From positions 7,801 to 71,800 of the forward strand of contig JAKIUK010000012.1 in assembly GCA_021647585.1 (NCBI GenBank): DNA of 64,000 nucleotides. The letters run 5' to 3'. Positions 36,185 to 45,163 of the stretch are shown here, piece after piece; the stretch's first letter is position 1; every line of letters begins with the position of its first letter. The translations under genes and the position numbers were made by a program. Source of the stretch: Methylococcaceae bacterium. GTDB lineage: Bacteria; Pseudomonadota; Gammaproteobacteria; Methylococcales; Methylomonadaceae. The notes under the pieces are model-generated. The model worked only from the letters and a program-made list of their open reading frames with translations. It ran no database searches and had not been told where the DNA came from.

Positions 36185-39100
36185 CTATGTTCGTGGCTGG
36201 CTAAGTGGATCGGCACCTATCATACCTACCAACTGTTCCAGATACGCAGAACTTTCTACTCTTTCTAATTCAGCTTTGGCATTTGTCAGGCGTTGATAGA
36301 TATTCAATCGTTCAATTTCATCGGCATAGTTTGGTAATTCTGCAAAACGTTGCAGGCTGTTAACATGCCGATTCCATAATGCAATATCTCTGCTTTGTTT
36401 AATCTGCAAGCGCTCAAAATACCAATCTGAAGCAAGCAGGTTTTCTTTGCTAAATAAAGCCCTAATTTCAGGGTCATGAACATCTTTACCATTATAAAAA
36501 CCTGTTGCCATAATATGTAATAAGGCCTGTAGTGGCGGACAAGCATCTGCAACACTACCATCATCCAGATATTGTTGAGCCACTTTTTGCTGAGTTTCTA
36601 CAATATTATGAATACCATCTACATAATCATCTAAATTCTGACTTTCAGGTTGAAGAATATCCTTTGTTAATACTGCAGTTGGATTGTCAAATATCTTACC
36701 CATAAATTGATGTACAAACTGTTCAGTAATTCGATAGCCTAGACGACTGGCCAATACTTTCTGTCCTGCATGTTCAAAGTCTTCCAATATTTCCATGTAG
36801 CCATGTTCTATTAAGTAATCAGGTTCTCTTTCCTCTGTCTTCAGTCGCGTCCAGATTTCAGGAATTAATAAGCTGATATCATGATCAACCCTCAGATAAG
36901 AGCCAATATAACCGGCTGAACTGGAAAATCCTGCATAGCCTGTGAGGATATAAGAAACCAGTGCATTATTCAAATCTGGCGTGGCTCTTAATGCATTGAA
37001 AGGTCCTTTAGTCAATGCACCTTCGCTCCCAGCTCCCGTTGTTGATGGTGATTTACCTGTTAAAGAACAAATAAAATCCATAAACAATTCAGGTAATTGC
37101 TGATAATGAATAGGATTGTAGACGGCTAATGCACGAATACCAGGTTCTGGAGGATTATTCCTACGACCTGCTAAAACAGAATTAACAGGATGAATGACTA
37201 CATCACCCAAAGGTATTTTACGATGCAAACGCACCCCTAAATCCGCTAAATACTTACGGACTGGGTTAATCACATCAGCACGCCTTTCAAGATATCGTGG
37301 ATTTTTAGTTGGCTTTCCATCAACCAGCCGAGGATGTGCAGATGAAACAACAATGCCAGAACTTTCATGATATGCCTGTTCTAACAAATCATGCATAGGT
37401 TGAGTAAATTTCGACATCGTCAGCACATCTTCAACCACTGCTGACAATTTATCAGCAGATAAAGGCTCATAGTTAGCAATAAAATTATCAGGACCGGCCA
37501 TGTTAATTTCTGTCTGTTTATCATAACCGGGAATAACTGCATCATCAGGGCGCTGAAATAGACGATATTCACAATTAGTCGTTAATTTAACACTCTCAAA
37601 ACTCTCATTTTTTGACATATACCTTGAGACCAATGCAGAGGGGACGACAACAGATGCAGTAATATCATCTTCCATTTGAATTTTTTCTGCCGCATAAAAA
37701 TCCTGCCGAACTTTAAACGTACGCCAACCGCCCTGTTCGTTAAAACCAACCCTTAAAAAACTGGCAATAATTTGTCTTCCTTCAAATTTAAGATCATGTC
37801 CAGGTGAACCATCAACAATATCAGCAGAAAAATAATGCCGCCAATTGTCACCCCAGTCTACCTGGTAAAATCGTTTGATTAATAACACCATCGCTCTTAT
37901 GTAAGGTGGTATTTCATTTAACCATTCATTATATTCTTTATTAAAACCAGTAGAAGGCGTCAATAATTTTATGACTGAACCAAGACTTCTGTTAGTGCTT
38001 AATAATGGACGACTTGGTACCATTTCCGCTTCATCAAGCTTTTTCTTATAGCGGTCGCTATAATCTTTATCAAATATAGCCTGCACTCTGTTTAGGTCTT
38101 CATTCAAATCATTAACAAAAAATGCGTTATAAATCACTGCATCACTGATTGATTTTGAAATTTCAGACTTCCCTCCCCCTGAAACAGTGCTGGGTTTATG
38201 ACAAAAAGTACCTTCTGCTGCAGTTCCTACTATGCGCCATGAAGGAGCCGCTGGATGCTTGACCAGTTCCAGCTTATAACCATTTGGTTTTACATATATT
38301 TTTCCTGGTTGCAAACGTAAAGAAGAAATCTTTTTATCACTGCTCCAGGTCAATTTATCATTTTTCCAGGAAATGGCCTGTGTCATCACATCCATTTTCA
38401 CATCTTGAGGCACATAGATTATTTCTGGATATTGTTTATCTATCGCATATCCTTCAGACTTAACATCCATTAAGTCACCATAGTTCTTGGTTATTTCACT
38501 AAAACTATAGCCAACCTCTTTGCTGGCGCCACCTGCCCCATATTCATTACCATGAATTTGACAGTGAAATGCCAAGGCTCCACCTGCATGTTCTTCCTCC
38601 GCAGAGCCATAGAGGTTAGCCGCATACCCAATCTGAGTTTTAACTTCCTTTTTACAATAGCCGAAATAATTATCAGCTAGCATAGTGACGATTACCCCTC
38701 TCTCATCTCTGGCTGTCAGTTTAAATGCCTGACCATCGTTATATAATTCATCAGAATGATGCCAACACATTTCATCTTTACGTTGCCTTTCAGTCGCATC
38801 GTCCCAATGCGGTAAGCCCAATTCTTTCTTGGTCAATTTAACTAAATGCGGAGCTAAAATCACACAACCACTATGCCCCGTCCAGTGTTCAACATCCAGC
38901 CCCGCATCAAATTCAGGTAACGCTGGATTACCGCCATTACCAAAAATACTTTCCACAAAATCCAGATTACTGACTAATGTACCGGGTGCAAAGAAACGGA
39001 TTTCCATATTTTTTTCTGCTGCAACACCTGGAATTTCAGGGCATACCGTAGGCCTTAACAATAAAGAGGTAAACATATAAGCCGGTGTTTCTTCGTTAGC

Positions 39101-39670
39101 AGAATACGGCAATAGGGTCAAATCTTTCGGAGGATTCAAAGCATGCATCAACATAGCTGAAAATGCCTGCTTGGGCACTTCCTTTTTATCCCCAGGTATT
39201 GGCAAACCACCAGCAGCAATATGAAATGAACCTTTAGTCGTTCTCCGATCATTTGCAGGATTATGTAGTACCCCCTGTTTAACTCTATAACTGGATACAT
39301 ATTCAGAATTGAATGTATCTTGTCCCACCGGCAGGGATAATTCTCTGGCTATACCATGTCTATCTAACTCAAACGTGAGCGTGGGCAAAGTTGGAATACT
39401 TTCAAGATTCAGATCCGCCAAATAATTATTTAAAAAATCTTGTATCCTCTGGTCAGCCGGGTAATGGTGAGCAACTAGTTGACGACTTTTTTCCAAAAAG
39501 CTACGCAACATGTCGTCTGCTGTCGTCATAAAATCAGCAGAATCATCCTGCAAACATGTAGGTTGACCATAAGAAGCCAATTTAAGGTTGATGTATAAAT
39601 GTAACTTCTGATGTATTAAATCTGAGTCTTGTTCAGAAACATTCAAACCCAACGCTCGTGCTAAATCCAC
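36185..39670 (-). CDS. PPi-type phosphoenolpyruvate carboxykinase (probable)
   Basis: About 1161 residues. I chose the GTG at 39670 because AGGAG lies 8 bases upstream; a TTG at 39688 would overlap that site. The size and the kinase-like loop SGGGKSEISKSISD (about residue 497) fit the pyrophosphate-dependent PEPCK family, which interconverts oxaloacetate plus PPi with PEP, CO2 and phosphate, and which is not homologous over its length to GTP or ATP enzymes. Other features are a His-rich segment CWHHSDELYND and the late TGAGSEGALTKGPFNALRATPD. PPi-linked carbon metabolism is common in gammaproteobacterial methanotrophs. It is monocistronic. The assignment is by family resemblance from memory. 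Confidence 0.72.
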   Translation of the reverse strand: MDLARALGLNVSEQDSDLIHQKLHLYINLKLASYGQPTCLQDDSADFMTTADDMLRSFLEKSRQLVAHHYPADQRIQDFLNNYLADLNLESIPTLPTLTFELDRHGIARELSLPVGQDTFNSEYVSSYRVKQGVLHNPANDRRTTKGSFHIAAGGLPIPGDKKEVPKQAFSAMLMHALNPPKDLTLLPYSANEETPAYMFTSLLLRPTVCPEIPGVAAEKNMEIRFFAPGTLVSNLDFVESIFGNGGNPALPEFDAGLDVEHWTGHSGCVILAPHLVKLTKKELGLPHWDDATERQRKDEMCWHHSDELYNDGQAFKLTARDERGVIVTMLADNYFGYCKKEVKTQIGYAANLYGSAEEEHAGGALAFHCQIHGNEYGAGGASKEVGYSFSEITKNYGDLMDVKSEGYAIDKQYPEIIYVPQDVKMDVMTQAISWKNDKLTWSSDKKISSLRLQPGKIYVKPNGYKLELVKHPAAPSWRIVGTAAEGTFCHKPSTVSGGGKSEISKSISDAVIYNAFFVNDLNEDLNRVQAIFDKDYSDRYKKKLDEAEMVPSRPLLSTNRSLGSVIKLLTPSTGFNKEYNEWLNEIPPYIRAMVLLIKRFYQVDWGDNWRHYFSADIVDGSPGHDLKFEGRQIIASFLRVGFNEQGGWRTFKVRQDFYAAEKIQMEDDITASVVVPSALVSRYMSKNESFESVKLTTNCEYRLFQRPDDAVIPGYDKQTEINMAGPDNFIANYEPLSADKLSAVVEDVLTMSKFTQPMHDLLEQAYHESSGIVVSSAHPRLVDGKPTKNPRYLERRADVINPVRKYLADLGVRLHRKIPLGDVVIHPVNSVLAGRRNNPPEPGIRALAVYNPIHYQQLPELFMDFICSLTGKSPSTTGAGSEGALTKGPFNALRATPDLNNALVSYILTGYAGFSSSAGYIGSYLRVDHDISLLIPEIWTRLKTEEREPDYLIEHGYMEILEDFEHAGQKVLASRLGYRITEQFVHQFMGKIFDNPTAVLTKDILQPESQNLDDYVDGIHNIVETQQKVAQQYLDDGSVADACPPLQALLHIMATGFYNGKDVHDPEIRALFSKENLLASDWYFERLQIKQSRDIALWNRHVNSLQRFAELPNYADEIERLNIYQRLTNAKAELERVESSAYLEQLVGMIGADPLSQPRT

Positions 39671-40032
39671 TTTTTGATCTCCTGGCAAACTTTTAAGGAT
39701 GCAATATTAATAAATTAAACATTCTGGCCATCTACTTTGAGTAGGTGGACAGATAAATTATCTTGTCTGTTAAAAAACAGTCTACAACATTATAAATTTT
39801 CTAATAACTTTCTATTTTATTTTTCGCGGCTGGATGGGATGTTCATCACGTTCGTTACGTTTATATTCTTTTTCATACCGATACATCTCTCGATGTTAAT
39901 AAAGTTTCAATCGTTTGAAACGGGGTAACAAACCCCGTCCCACTCAGATTTCTGATAATACTATATTTTTATTTTCAATCATGTAGCTACACTACCCATC
40001 TTTATCTGGATACAAATTACGCTGAAAAACAG
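39671..40032. other. Non-coding region with a hairpin after truD
   Basis: No gene seen. ACGGGGT (39920-39926) and ACCCCGT (39932-39938) form a 7-bp stem with a 5-base loop. Read on the minus strand it lies about 95 bases after the truD stop and is followed by TTTC, so it may end the truD transcript. The promoter of the PEPCK gene must lie in the remaining part. Confidence 0.45.
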
Positions 40033-41073
40033 TTATTCAATCTCAATTAATTCCCTTATTAACGATGTTGCATAGCTACCAGCAGGCAATGAGAACTTTA
40101 ATAATAATTCTGAATCCGATTTAAATTCCCACTGCAAATCTCGTACCATTATCCGCAATGATCGTCTATCGCTCTTTAAATCATATGTTATAAGTCCATC
40201 TACCAATTCTGTATTTAAATCTATAATAGAGTCTTCAAATTCCAATGCTAGGGCACTAGTTTCTCTTTCCCCTTTTCCAAACAAGAGACCGGCTGGATGA
40301 ATTTCACCTCGCTTTATTCGCTGTAGAACTGATGCATCAAGCTCAATTGATTTAAAATAACTATTAGACTGATCAAAAATACACACATCTCCTGACACAG
40401 CCTGATTCCAGTTACTCGCTATGACTCTTTTAGCCAAAAGTTGATTAAATAAATATGACCGCGCAGCAGATAAATAAATACTACGTTGCTCACGTTTTAC
40501 TTTTGCCCCTTGAAATAAAGACATTGCCTTATCAACGTTTTGTCCTTGATGACCAAATCTCTGCACACCAAAATAGTTTGGAAACCCGGCTATATTGATT
40601 TGTTGGAGTTGCTCATCAATCCTAGTCTTGTCTCCCTGCAACTCCCTGATTATTATTTCAAACCGATTACCAGATAACACACCTCTCTTGAGTTTCCTGG
40701 CGTGACGCAGTGACTGCACCACTTTAATACTTTTTGTTTCGATTTGTTGCCAATCTGGGGCATCTTTTCCAGGCAGCCACACACTAAACCATTGTGTCGT
40801 TCTAGCATGACGGTCTTTTAAACCCGCAACACTAACATCACGTTGCCTGACACCTGCAAATCGAGCCAATAACCTGGCAACATACTCTGTATTTTCGCCA
40901 CATTTTTCAATTTGCAAAAAAACGTGTTCACCTGAGCCATCCGGGTGAAAAGGTAATTGCTCTTCAACAATAAAATCATCGGATATAGTTTTGATTTTTC
41001 CGGTACACGCCGGTCCGCTATATGCATATTCCCAAACAGGAATTTTTATTGCTGAATGTTGTAGATTTGTCAT
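40033..41073 (-). CDS. truD: tRNA pseudouridine(13) synthase TruD
   Basis: About 346 residues from the ATG at 41073 (MTNLQHSAIK), preferred over an upstream start that adds a hydrophobic leader. TruD motifs are seen: FIVEEQLPF, the Asp-containing catalytic VAGLKDRHARTTQWFSV, and NYFGVQRFG. It modifies U13 of tRNA. It follows ispF on the same strand, after a gap of about 460 bases that holds repeat C copy 2. Confidence 0.94.
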   Translation of the reverse strand: MTNLQHSAIKIPVWEYAYSGPACTGKIKTISDDFIVEEQLPFHPDGSGEHVFLQIEKCGENTEYVARLLARFAGVRQRDVSVAGLKDRHARTTQWFSVWLPGKDAPDWQQIETKSIKVVQSLRHARKLKRGVLSGNRFEIIIRELQGDKTRIDEQLQQINIAGFPNYFGVQRFGHQGQNVDKAMSLFQGAKVKREQRSIYLSAARSYLFNQLLAKRVIASNWNQAVSGDVCIFDQSNSYFKSIELDASVLQRIKRGEIHPAGLLFGKGERETSALALEFEDSIIDLNTELVDGLITYDLKSDRRSLRIMVRDLQWEFKSDSELLLKFSLPAGSYATSLIRELIEIE

Positions 41074-41113
41074 TAAAAAAAGACAGGTAAAGTTTACGAA
41101 ATAAAATAATCTG

Positions 41114-41397
41114 GCTATAAACAAAGCACAGGTTAAACTATAAATGGGTTGTCATTTCGACCGACGAGACGACTATATGGCCAGATATATTGCTCCTTGC
41201 AATATCTGCAATCACCACCTCCATGAGGCTTACACAGGAGGTAGGGCAATGCTAGAAGCTATTGCCGAGAAATCTTGTAGTTAAAATTGTACTTAGGTTG
41301 GTCTGACGAAATAAAATCACCTGAACTCAAGATTTCTCCCGTTGGTCGGAATGACACTGTTGGTGAAGTTAAGCTACAAACGTAAAAATCGAGAGTA
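41114..41397. repeat. Dispersed repeat family C, copy 2
   Basis: About 284 bp. It opens CTATAAACAAAGCACAGG, then GTTGTCATTTCGACCGACG, and closes CTCCCGTTGGTCGGAATGAC followed by the same AATCGAGAGT tail as copy 1. It is longer than copy 1 by an inner segment containing CACCACCTCCATGAGG. It fills most of the gap between ispF and truD. The remainder to 41530 is empty. Confidence 0.7.
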
Positions 41398-41530
41398 ACC
41401 TGGGATAGCTTAATAATCATTAAAAATAATACGACTACCAACAATACCAGTAGTAAAACATCAGAAGCAGAGGAAGAGATTATCGGAAAATTTTAATCAA
41501 GCATGAGATATAGATAGCAACAAAAGTAAC

Positions 41531-42004
41531 TTATTTATCTATTAACACGATTGCCTGAACAGCAATCCCTTCCTTTCGTCCCTCAAAACCCAGTTTTTCT
41601 GTGGTTGTCGCCTTTACATTTATACAGTCAAAATCTACATTTAAATCTTTGGCAATATTAGTACACATTGCCACTATGTGAGGTGCCATTTTAGGCGCTT
41701 GGGCTATTATGGTGATATCCGCATTAACCAGCTTATATCCCTTTTCTTGCACTATGTTATATACATGGCGTAATAGAACTCGACTATCTGCGCCTTTAAA
41801 TTCAGGGTCAGTATCGGGAAAGTGTTTACCTATATCACCTAATGCTGCCGCACCCAATAATGCATCAGATAAAGCATGTAAAACCACATCTCCATCTGAA
41901 TGAGCTTCCAGCCCTTGGTCATAGTCTATAGTTACACCCCCTAATATAACTTTACCTTCATCAATAAAGCGATGTACATCATAACCTTGGCCAACTCTTA
42001 TCAT
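41531..42004 (-). CDS. ispF: 2-C-methyl-D-erythritol 2,4-cyclodiphosphate synthase
   Basis: A 157-residue IspF of normal length, fifth-step enzyme of the MEP isoprenoid pathway. Zinc ligands D9-V-H11 (GYDVHRF) and H43 in DVVLHALSDALLGA are present, as is the C-terminal ATTTEKLGFEGR segment. Its ATG overlaps the ispD stop by four bases. Confidence 0.97.
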   Translation of the reverse strand: MIRVGQGYDVHRFIDEGKVILGGVTIDYDQGLEAHSDGDVVLHALSDALLGAAALGDIGKHFPDTDPEFKGADSRVLLRHVYNIVQEKGYKLVNADITIIAQAPKMAPHIVAMCTNIAKDLNVDFDCINVKATTTEKLGFEGRKEGIAVQAIVLIDK

Positions 42005-42696
42005 ACCTGGTACTCCATATAAAACTGTGCGAGTGATAAATCTTCGGGACGGGTAATTTTAATATTATCTGGACGGCCTTCCACAATTTTAGGTTGTAAA
42101 CCTTGCATCTCCAAGGCACTGGCTTCATCAGTAACCGCTGAATTTCCTGCTGTTGCTTCCAACGCATGTTTTAATAGTCCATAGCGAAACATCTGTGGTG
42201 TTAAAGCACGCCAAATAACACTTCTATCTATGGTTTCATTAATTTTAAGTCCATCAACATTTTTTAATGTGTCATGGGAGGGTAAGGCCAATATGCCACC
42301 GACTTCATCCTCTTTTAATGTTTCAATCAACAAATGTATATCTTCACTGGTTAAACATGGTCTTGCAGCATCATGTACCAATACCCAGTCATTATCTGAA
42401 GCATACTCTCTTAATGACTTTAAAGCCGACAACACCGAATCGGCTCTTTCTTTACCACCCGCTGCTGTAATAACTTTTTCATCATCGGAACAAACAAGTT
42501 TTGGCCAGTAGGGGTCTTCTCTGGATATGGAAACAGCGATAGCAGAAAAAACATCTGCCTGTTTAAGACGTGCTAAAGTATGTTCCAATACTGTTTTACC
42601 GGCCAAAGAAAGATATTGCTTGGGTCTGTCTGCTTGCATTCTTTTGCCGATTCCGGCAGCTGGAACAACAGCCCAATAGTTTACGGACGCCATCAT
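42001..42696 (-). CDS. ispD: 2-C-methyl-D-erythritol 4-phosphate cytidylyltransferase
   Basis: A 231-residue MEP-pathway enzyme that makes CDP-methylerythritol. The nucleotide-binding start VVPAAGIGKRMQADRPKQYL and the VHDAARPCLT motif are intact. It overlaps ispF by ATGA and follows ftsB after 14 bases, the standard gammaproteobacterial arrangement. Confidence 0.97.
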   Translation of the reverse strand: MMASVNYWAVVPAAGIGKRMQADRPKQYLSLAGKTVLEHTLARLKQADVFSAIAVSISREDPYWPKLVCSDDEKVITAAGGKERADSVLSALKSLREYASDNDWVLVHDAARPCLTSEDIHLLIETLKEDEVGGILALPSHDTLKNVDGLKINETIDRSVIWRALTPQMFRYGLLKHALEATAGNSAVTDEASALEMQGLQPKIVEGRPDNIKITRPEDLSLAQFYMEYQV

Positions 42697-42710
42697 ATTG
42701 ATAGGTAAAA

Positions 42711-42989
42711 TTATTCAATCACTTGAAAAAAAGTTTCATTTTCCTTAATCATCCCTAACTCATAACGGGCTCGTTCCTCTATAGCCTCTTCCCCTTTTCT
42801 TAAATCAAGCACTTCTGCATATAACGCATCATTGCGCTCTTTTTTTTCCTTTGCTTCGACTTTGAGCCTATCCAGACGTTGCTGATATTCATTAACTTGC
42901 TTGACACTACCGTCTCCCAACCACAAACGATATTGCAGTTGGACAATCAGTAGTATCAACACAAGCATAAGGATTTTAACAAAACTCAC
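42711..42989 (-). CDS. ftsB: Cell division protein FtsB
   Basis: A 92-residue bitopic membrane protein: one N-terminal transmembrane helix (about 4-22) and a periplasmic coiled coil (about 30-70). Family position between eno and ispD is conserved. It joins FtsL and FtsQ at the septum. Confidence 0.95.
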   Translation of the reverse strand: MSFVKILMLVLILLIVQLQYRLWLGDGSVKQVNEYQQRLDRLKVEAKEKKERNDALYAEVLDLRKGEEAIEERARYELGMIKENETFFQVIE

Positions 42990-43040
42990 AATTTCTCTTA
43001 TTAGCTTTTTCGTCTTTAGCTTTGAGCCTTTCGTCTGCTG

Positions 43041-44321
43041 TTATAGCATTTTAAAAGCGCTACGACCTGCATAAACTGCACTATCACCCAACTCATCTTC
43101 AATTTTCATTAAACGGTTGTATTTAGCAATACGGTCTGAACGGCTTAAAGAACCCGTTTTTATTTGACCTGTCCCGGTAGCAACCACTAAATCTGCAATC
43201 GTGGTATCTTCAGTTTCACCCGAACGATGCGATACAACGGCACTATATCCCGCAGCAGATGCTTTGTTAATGGCTTCTAAAGTTTCAGTTAATGTACCGA
43301 TTTGGTTTACTTTGATTAAAATAGAATTAGCAATCCCTTTATCAATGCCTTCTTGAAAAATAGCAGGGTTAGTAACGAATAAATCATCACCCACCAACTG
43401 AATTTTGCCTGCTAATTTTTCAGTTTGAACTTTCCAGCCGTCCCAGTCATTTTCATCCAGACCATCTTCGATAGAGATAATTGGATATTTTTCTACCCAG
43501 TCTACGAAGAAATCAGTCATTTCATCAGAAGTCAGGCTCTTACCTTCTGCCTCTAATACATACTTACCCTCTTTGTAGTATTCAGAAGCCGCCGCATCCA
43601 TACCTAAATAAATGTCTTCTCCTGCTTTATAACCCGCTAATTCAATCGCTTCTAAAATAACTTCAATCGCTTCTTCGTTTGAAGAAAGGTTTGGAGCAAA
43701 GCCACCTTCATCACCCACAGTAGTCGCCAAGCCTTTTGCTTTTAACACTTTAGCCAGATTATGGAAAACTTCAGCACCATAACGAATTGCTTCACGGAAA
43801 GAGGGTGCGCCTACTGGTAAAATCATGAATTCTTGTAAATCAACGCTGTTATCCGCATGTGATCCACCATTAATGATATTCATCATAGGCACTGGCAAAA
43901 CAAATTTACCGCTAGTGTTTAAATAACGGTATAAAGGAATCCCCCCTTCTTTAGCAGCTGCATGTGCTGCTGCCATTGAAACACCTAATATAGCATTAGC
44001 ACCCAAGTTTGCTTTATTGTGTGTGCCATCTAAATCAATCATTTTTTGATCAAGTTTTGCTTGATCAGATGCATCCATGCCAATAACTGCTTCACGAATT
44101 GTAGTATTTACATTTTCAACGGCTTTCAACACACCTTTTCCCAAATAACGTGATTTATCCCCATCACGTAATTCAATTGCTTCGCGTTCACCTGTTGATG
44201 CGCCAGAAGGTACCATTGCATTACCCACCAGACCAGAAGCTAAAAACACTTCCACTCCAACTGTCGGGTTACCACGTGAGTCAAGAACTTCACTTGCTTT
44301 AACATCTACTATTCTAGCCAT
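43041..44321 (-). CDS. eno: Enolase
   Basis: A 426-residue glycolytic enzyme converting 2-phosphoglycerate to PEP. Signature segments SHRSGETEDTTIADL, SIEDGLDENDWDGW and GDDLFVTNP with catalytic and magnesium-binding residues are intact. It lies between kdsA (8 bases upstream) and ftsB. PEP made here links directly to kdsA and to the PEP carboxykinase. Confidence 0.98.
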   Translation of the reverse strand: MARIVDVKASEVLDSRGNPTVGVEVFLASGLVGNAMVPSGASTGEREAIELRDGDKSRYLGKGVLKAVENVNTTIREAVIGMDASDQAKLDQKMIDLDGTHNKANLGANAILGVSMAAAHAAAKEGGIPLYRYLNTSGKFVLPVPMMNIINGGSHADNSVDLQEFMILPVGAPSFREAIRYGAEVFHNLAKVLKAKGLATTVGDEGGFAPNLSSNEEAIEVILEAIELAGYKAGEDIYLGMDAAASEYYKEGKYVLEAEGKSLTSDEMTDFFVDWVEKYPIISIEDGLDENDWDGWKVQTEKLAGKIQLVGDDLFVTNPAIFQEGIDKGIANSILIKVNQIGTLTETLEAINKASAAGYSAVVSHRSGETEDTTIADLVVATGTGQIKTGSLSRSDRIAKYNRLMKIEDELGDSAVYAGRSAFKML

Positions 44322-44329
44322 TTTTTCCT

Positions 44330-45163
44330 CTATAAAGTTGTTTCTATCAAACTGTTTGCTTTAACAGCTTGGTCGATAGTTACTAAAGTTTCCAATAATT
44401 CTTTCATTCTATGTAATGGCCATGAATTAGGCCCATCACTGAGTGCTTCTTCTGGTTTTGGATGAGTTTCCATAAATAACCCGGAAATCCCAACCGCTAT
44501 GGCTGCTCTTGCCAATACAGGTACATGCTCCCGCTGACCATCTGAACAAGTCCCCTGCCCACCAGGTAGTTGTACAGAATGTGTAGCATCAAATACAACA
44601 GGACAATCCGTATTGCGCATCTCAGCTAAAGAGCGCATATCTGAGACCAGGTTGTTATAACCAAAAGATGCCCCACGTTCACAAACCATAATTTGTTCAT
44701 TACCTGTTGCTTTGGCTTTGGCTGCCACATGCACCATATCCCATGGTGCTAGAAATTGACCTTTTTTGATATTGACAGGTATTCCTTGTCTGGCAACATT
44801 CTGAATAAAATTAGTTTGTCTGGATAAAAATGCAGGCGTTTGCATAATATCAACCACTGCAGCCACCTCTGCCAATGGCGTATCCTCATGTACATCCGTT
44901 AATACAGGCACACCAAATTGCTGTTTTACTTTTTGCAGTATCTGTAAGCCTTTTTCTAATCCTGGCCCTCGAAAACTATTATGAGACGAACGATTAGCTT
45001 TATCAAATGACGATTTATAAACAAAAGGAATATTTAATTCATCCGTTATTTCCTTTAGATAACCCGCTGTATCCAGTGCCATTTGTTCACTTTCTATGAC
45101 ACAGGTGCCTGCTATTAAAAAAAAGGGGTGATTTAACCCTGCTTCAAAACCACATAATTTCAT
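44330..45163 (-). CDS. kdsA: 3-deoxy-8-phosphooctulonate synthase
   Basis: A 277-residue enzyme that condenses PEP with arabinose 5-phosphate to Kdo-8-phosphate for lipopolysaccharide. The motifs YKSSFDKANRSS, GLQILQKVK, FDATHSVQLPGG and HPKPEEALSDGPN are intact. It overlaps pyrG by four bases. Confidence 0.97.
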   Translation of the reverse strand: MKLCGFEAGLNHPFFLIAGTCVIESEQMALDTAGYLKEITDELNIPFVYKSSFDKANRSSHNSFRGPGLEKGLQILQKVKQQFGVPVLTDVHEDTPLAEVAAVVDIMQTPAFLSRQTNFIQNVARQGIPVNIKKGQFLAPWDMVHVAAKAKATGNEQIMVCERGASFGYNNLVSDMRSLAEMRNTDCPVVFDATHSVQLPGGQGTCSDGQREHVPVLARAAIAVGISGLFMETHPKPEEALSDGPNSWPLHRMKELLETLVTIDQAVKANSLIETTL

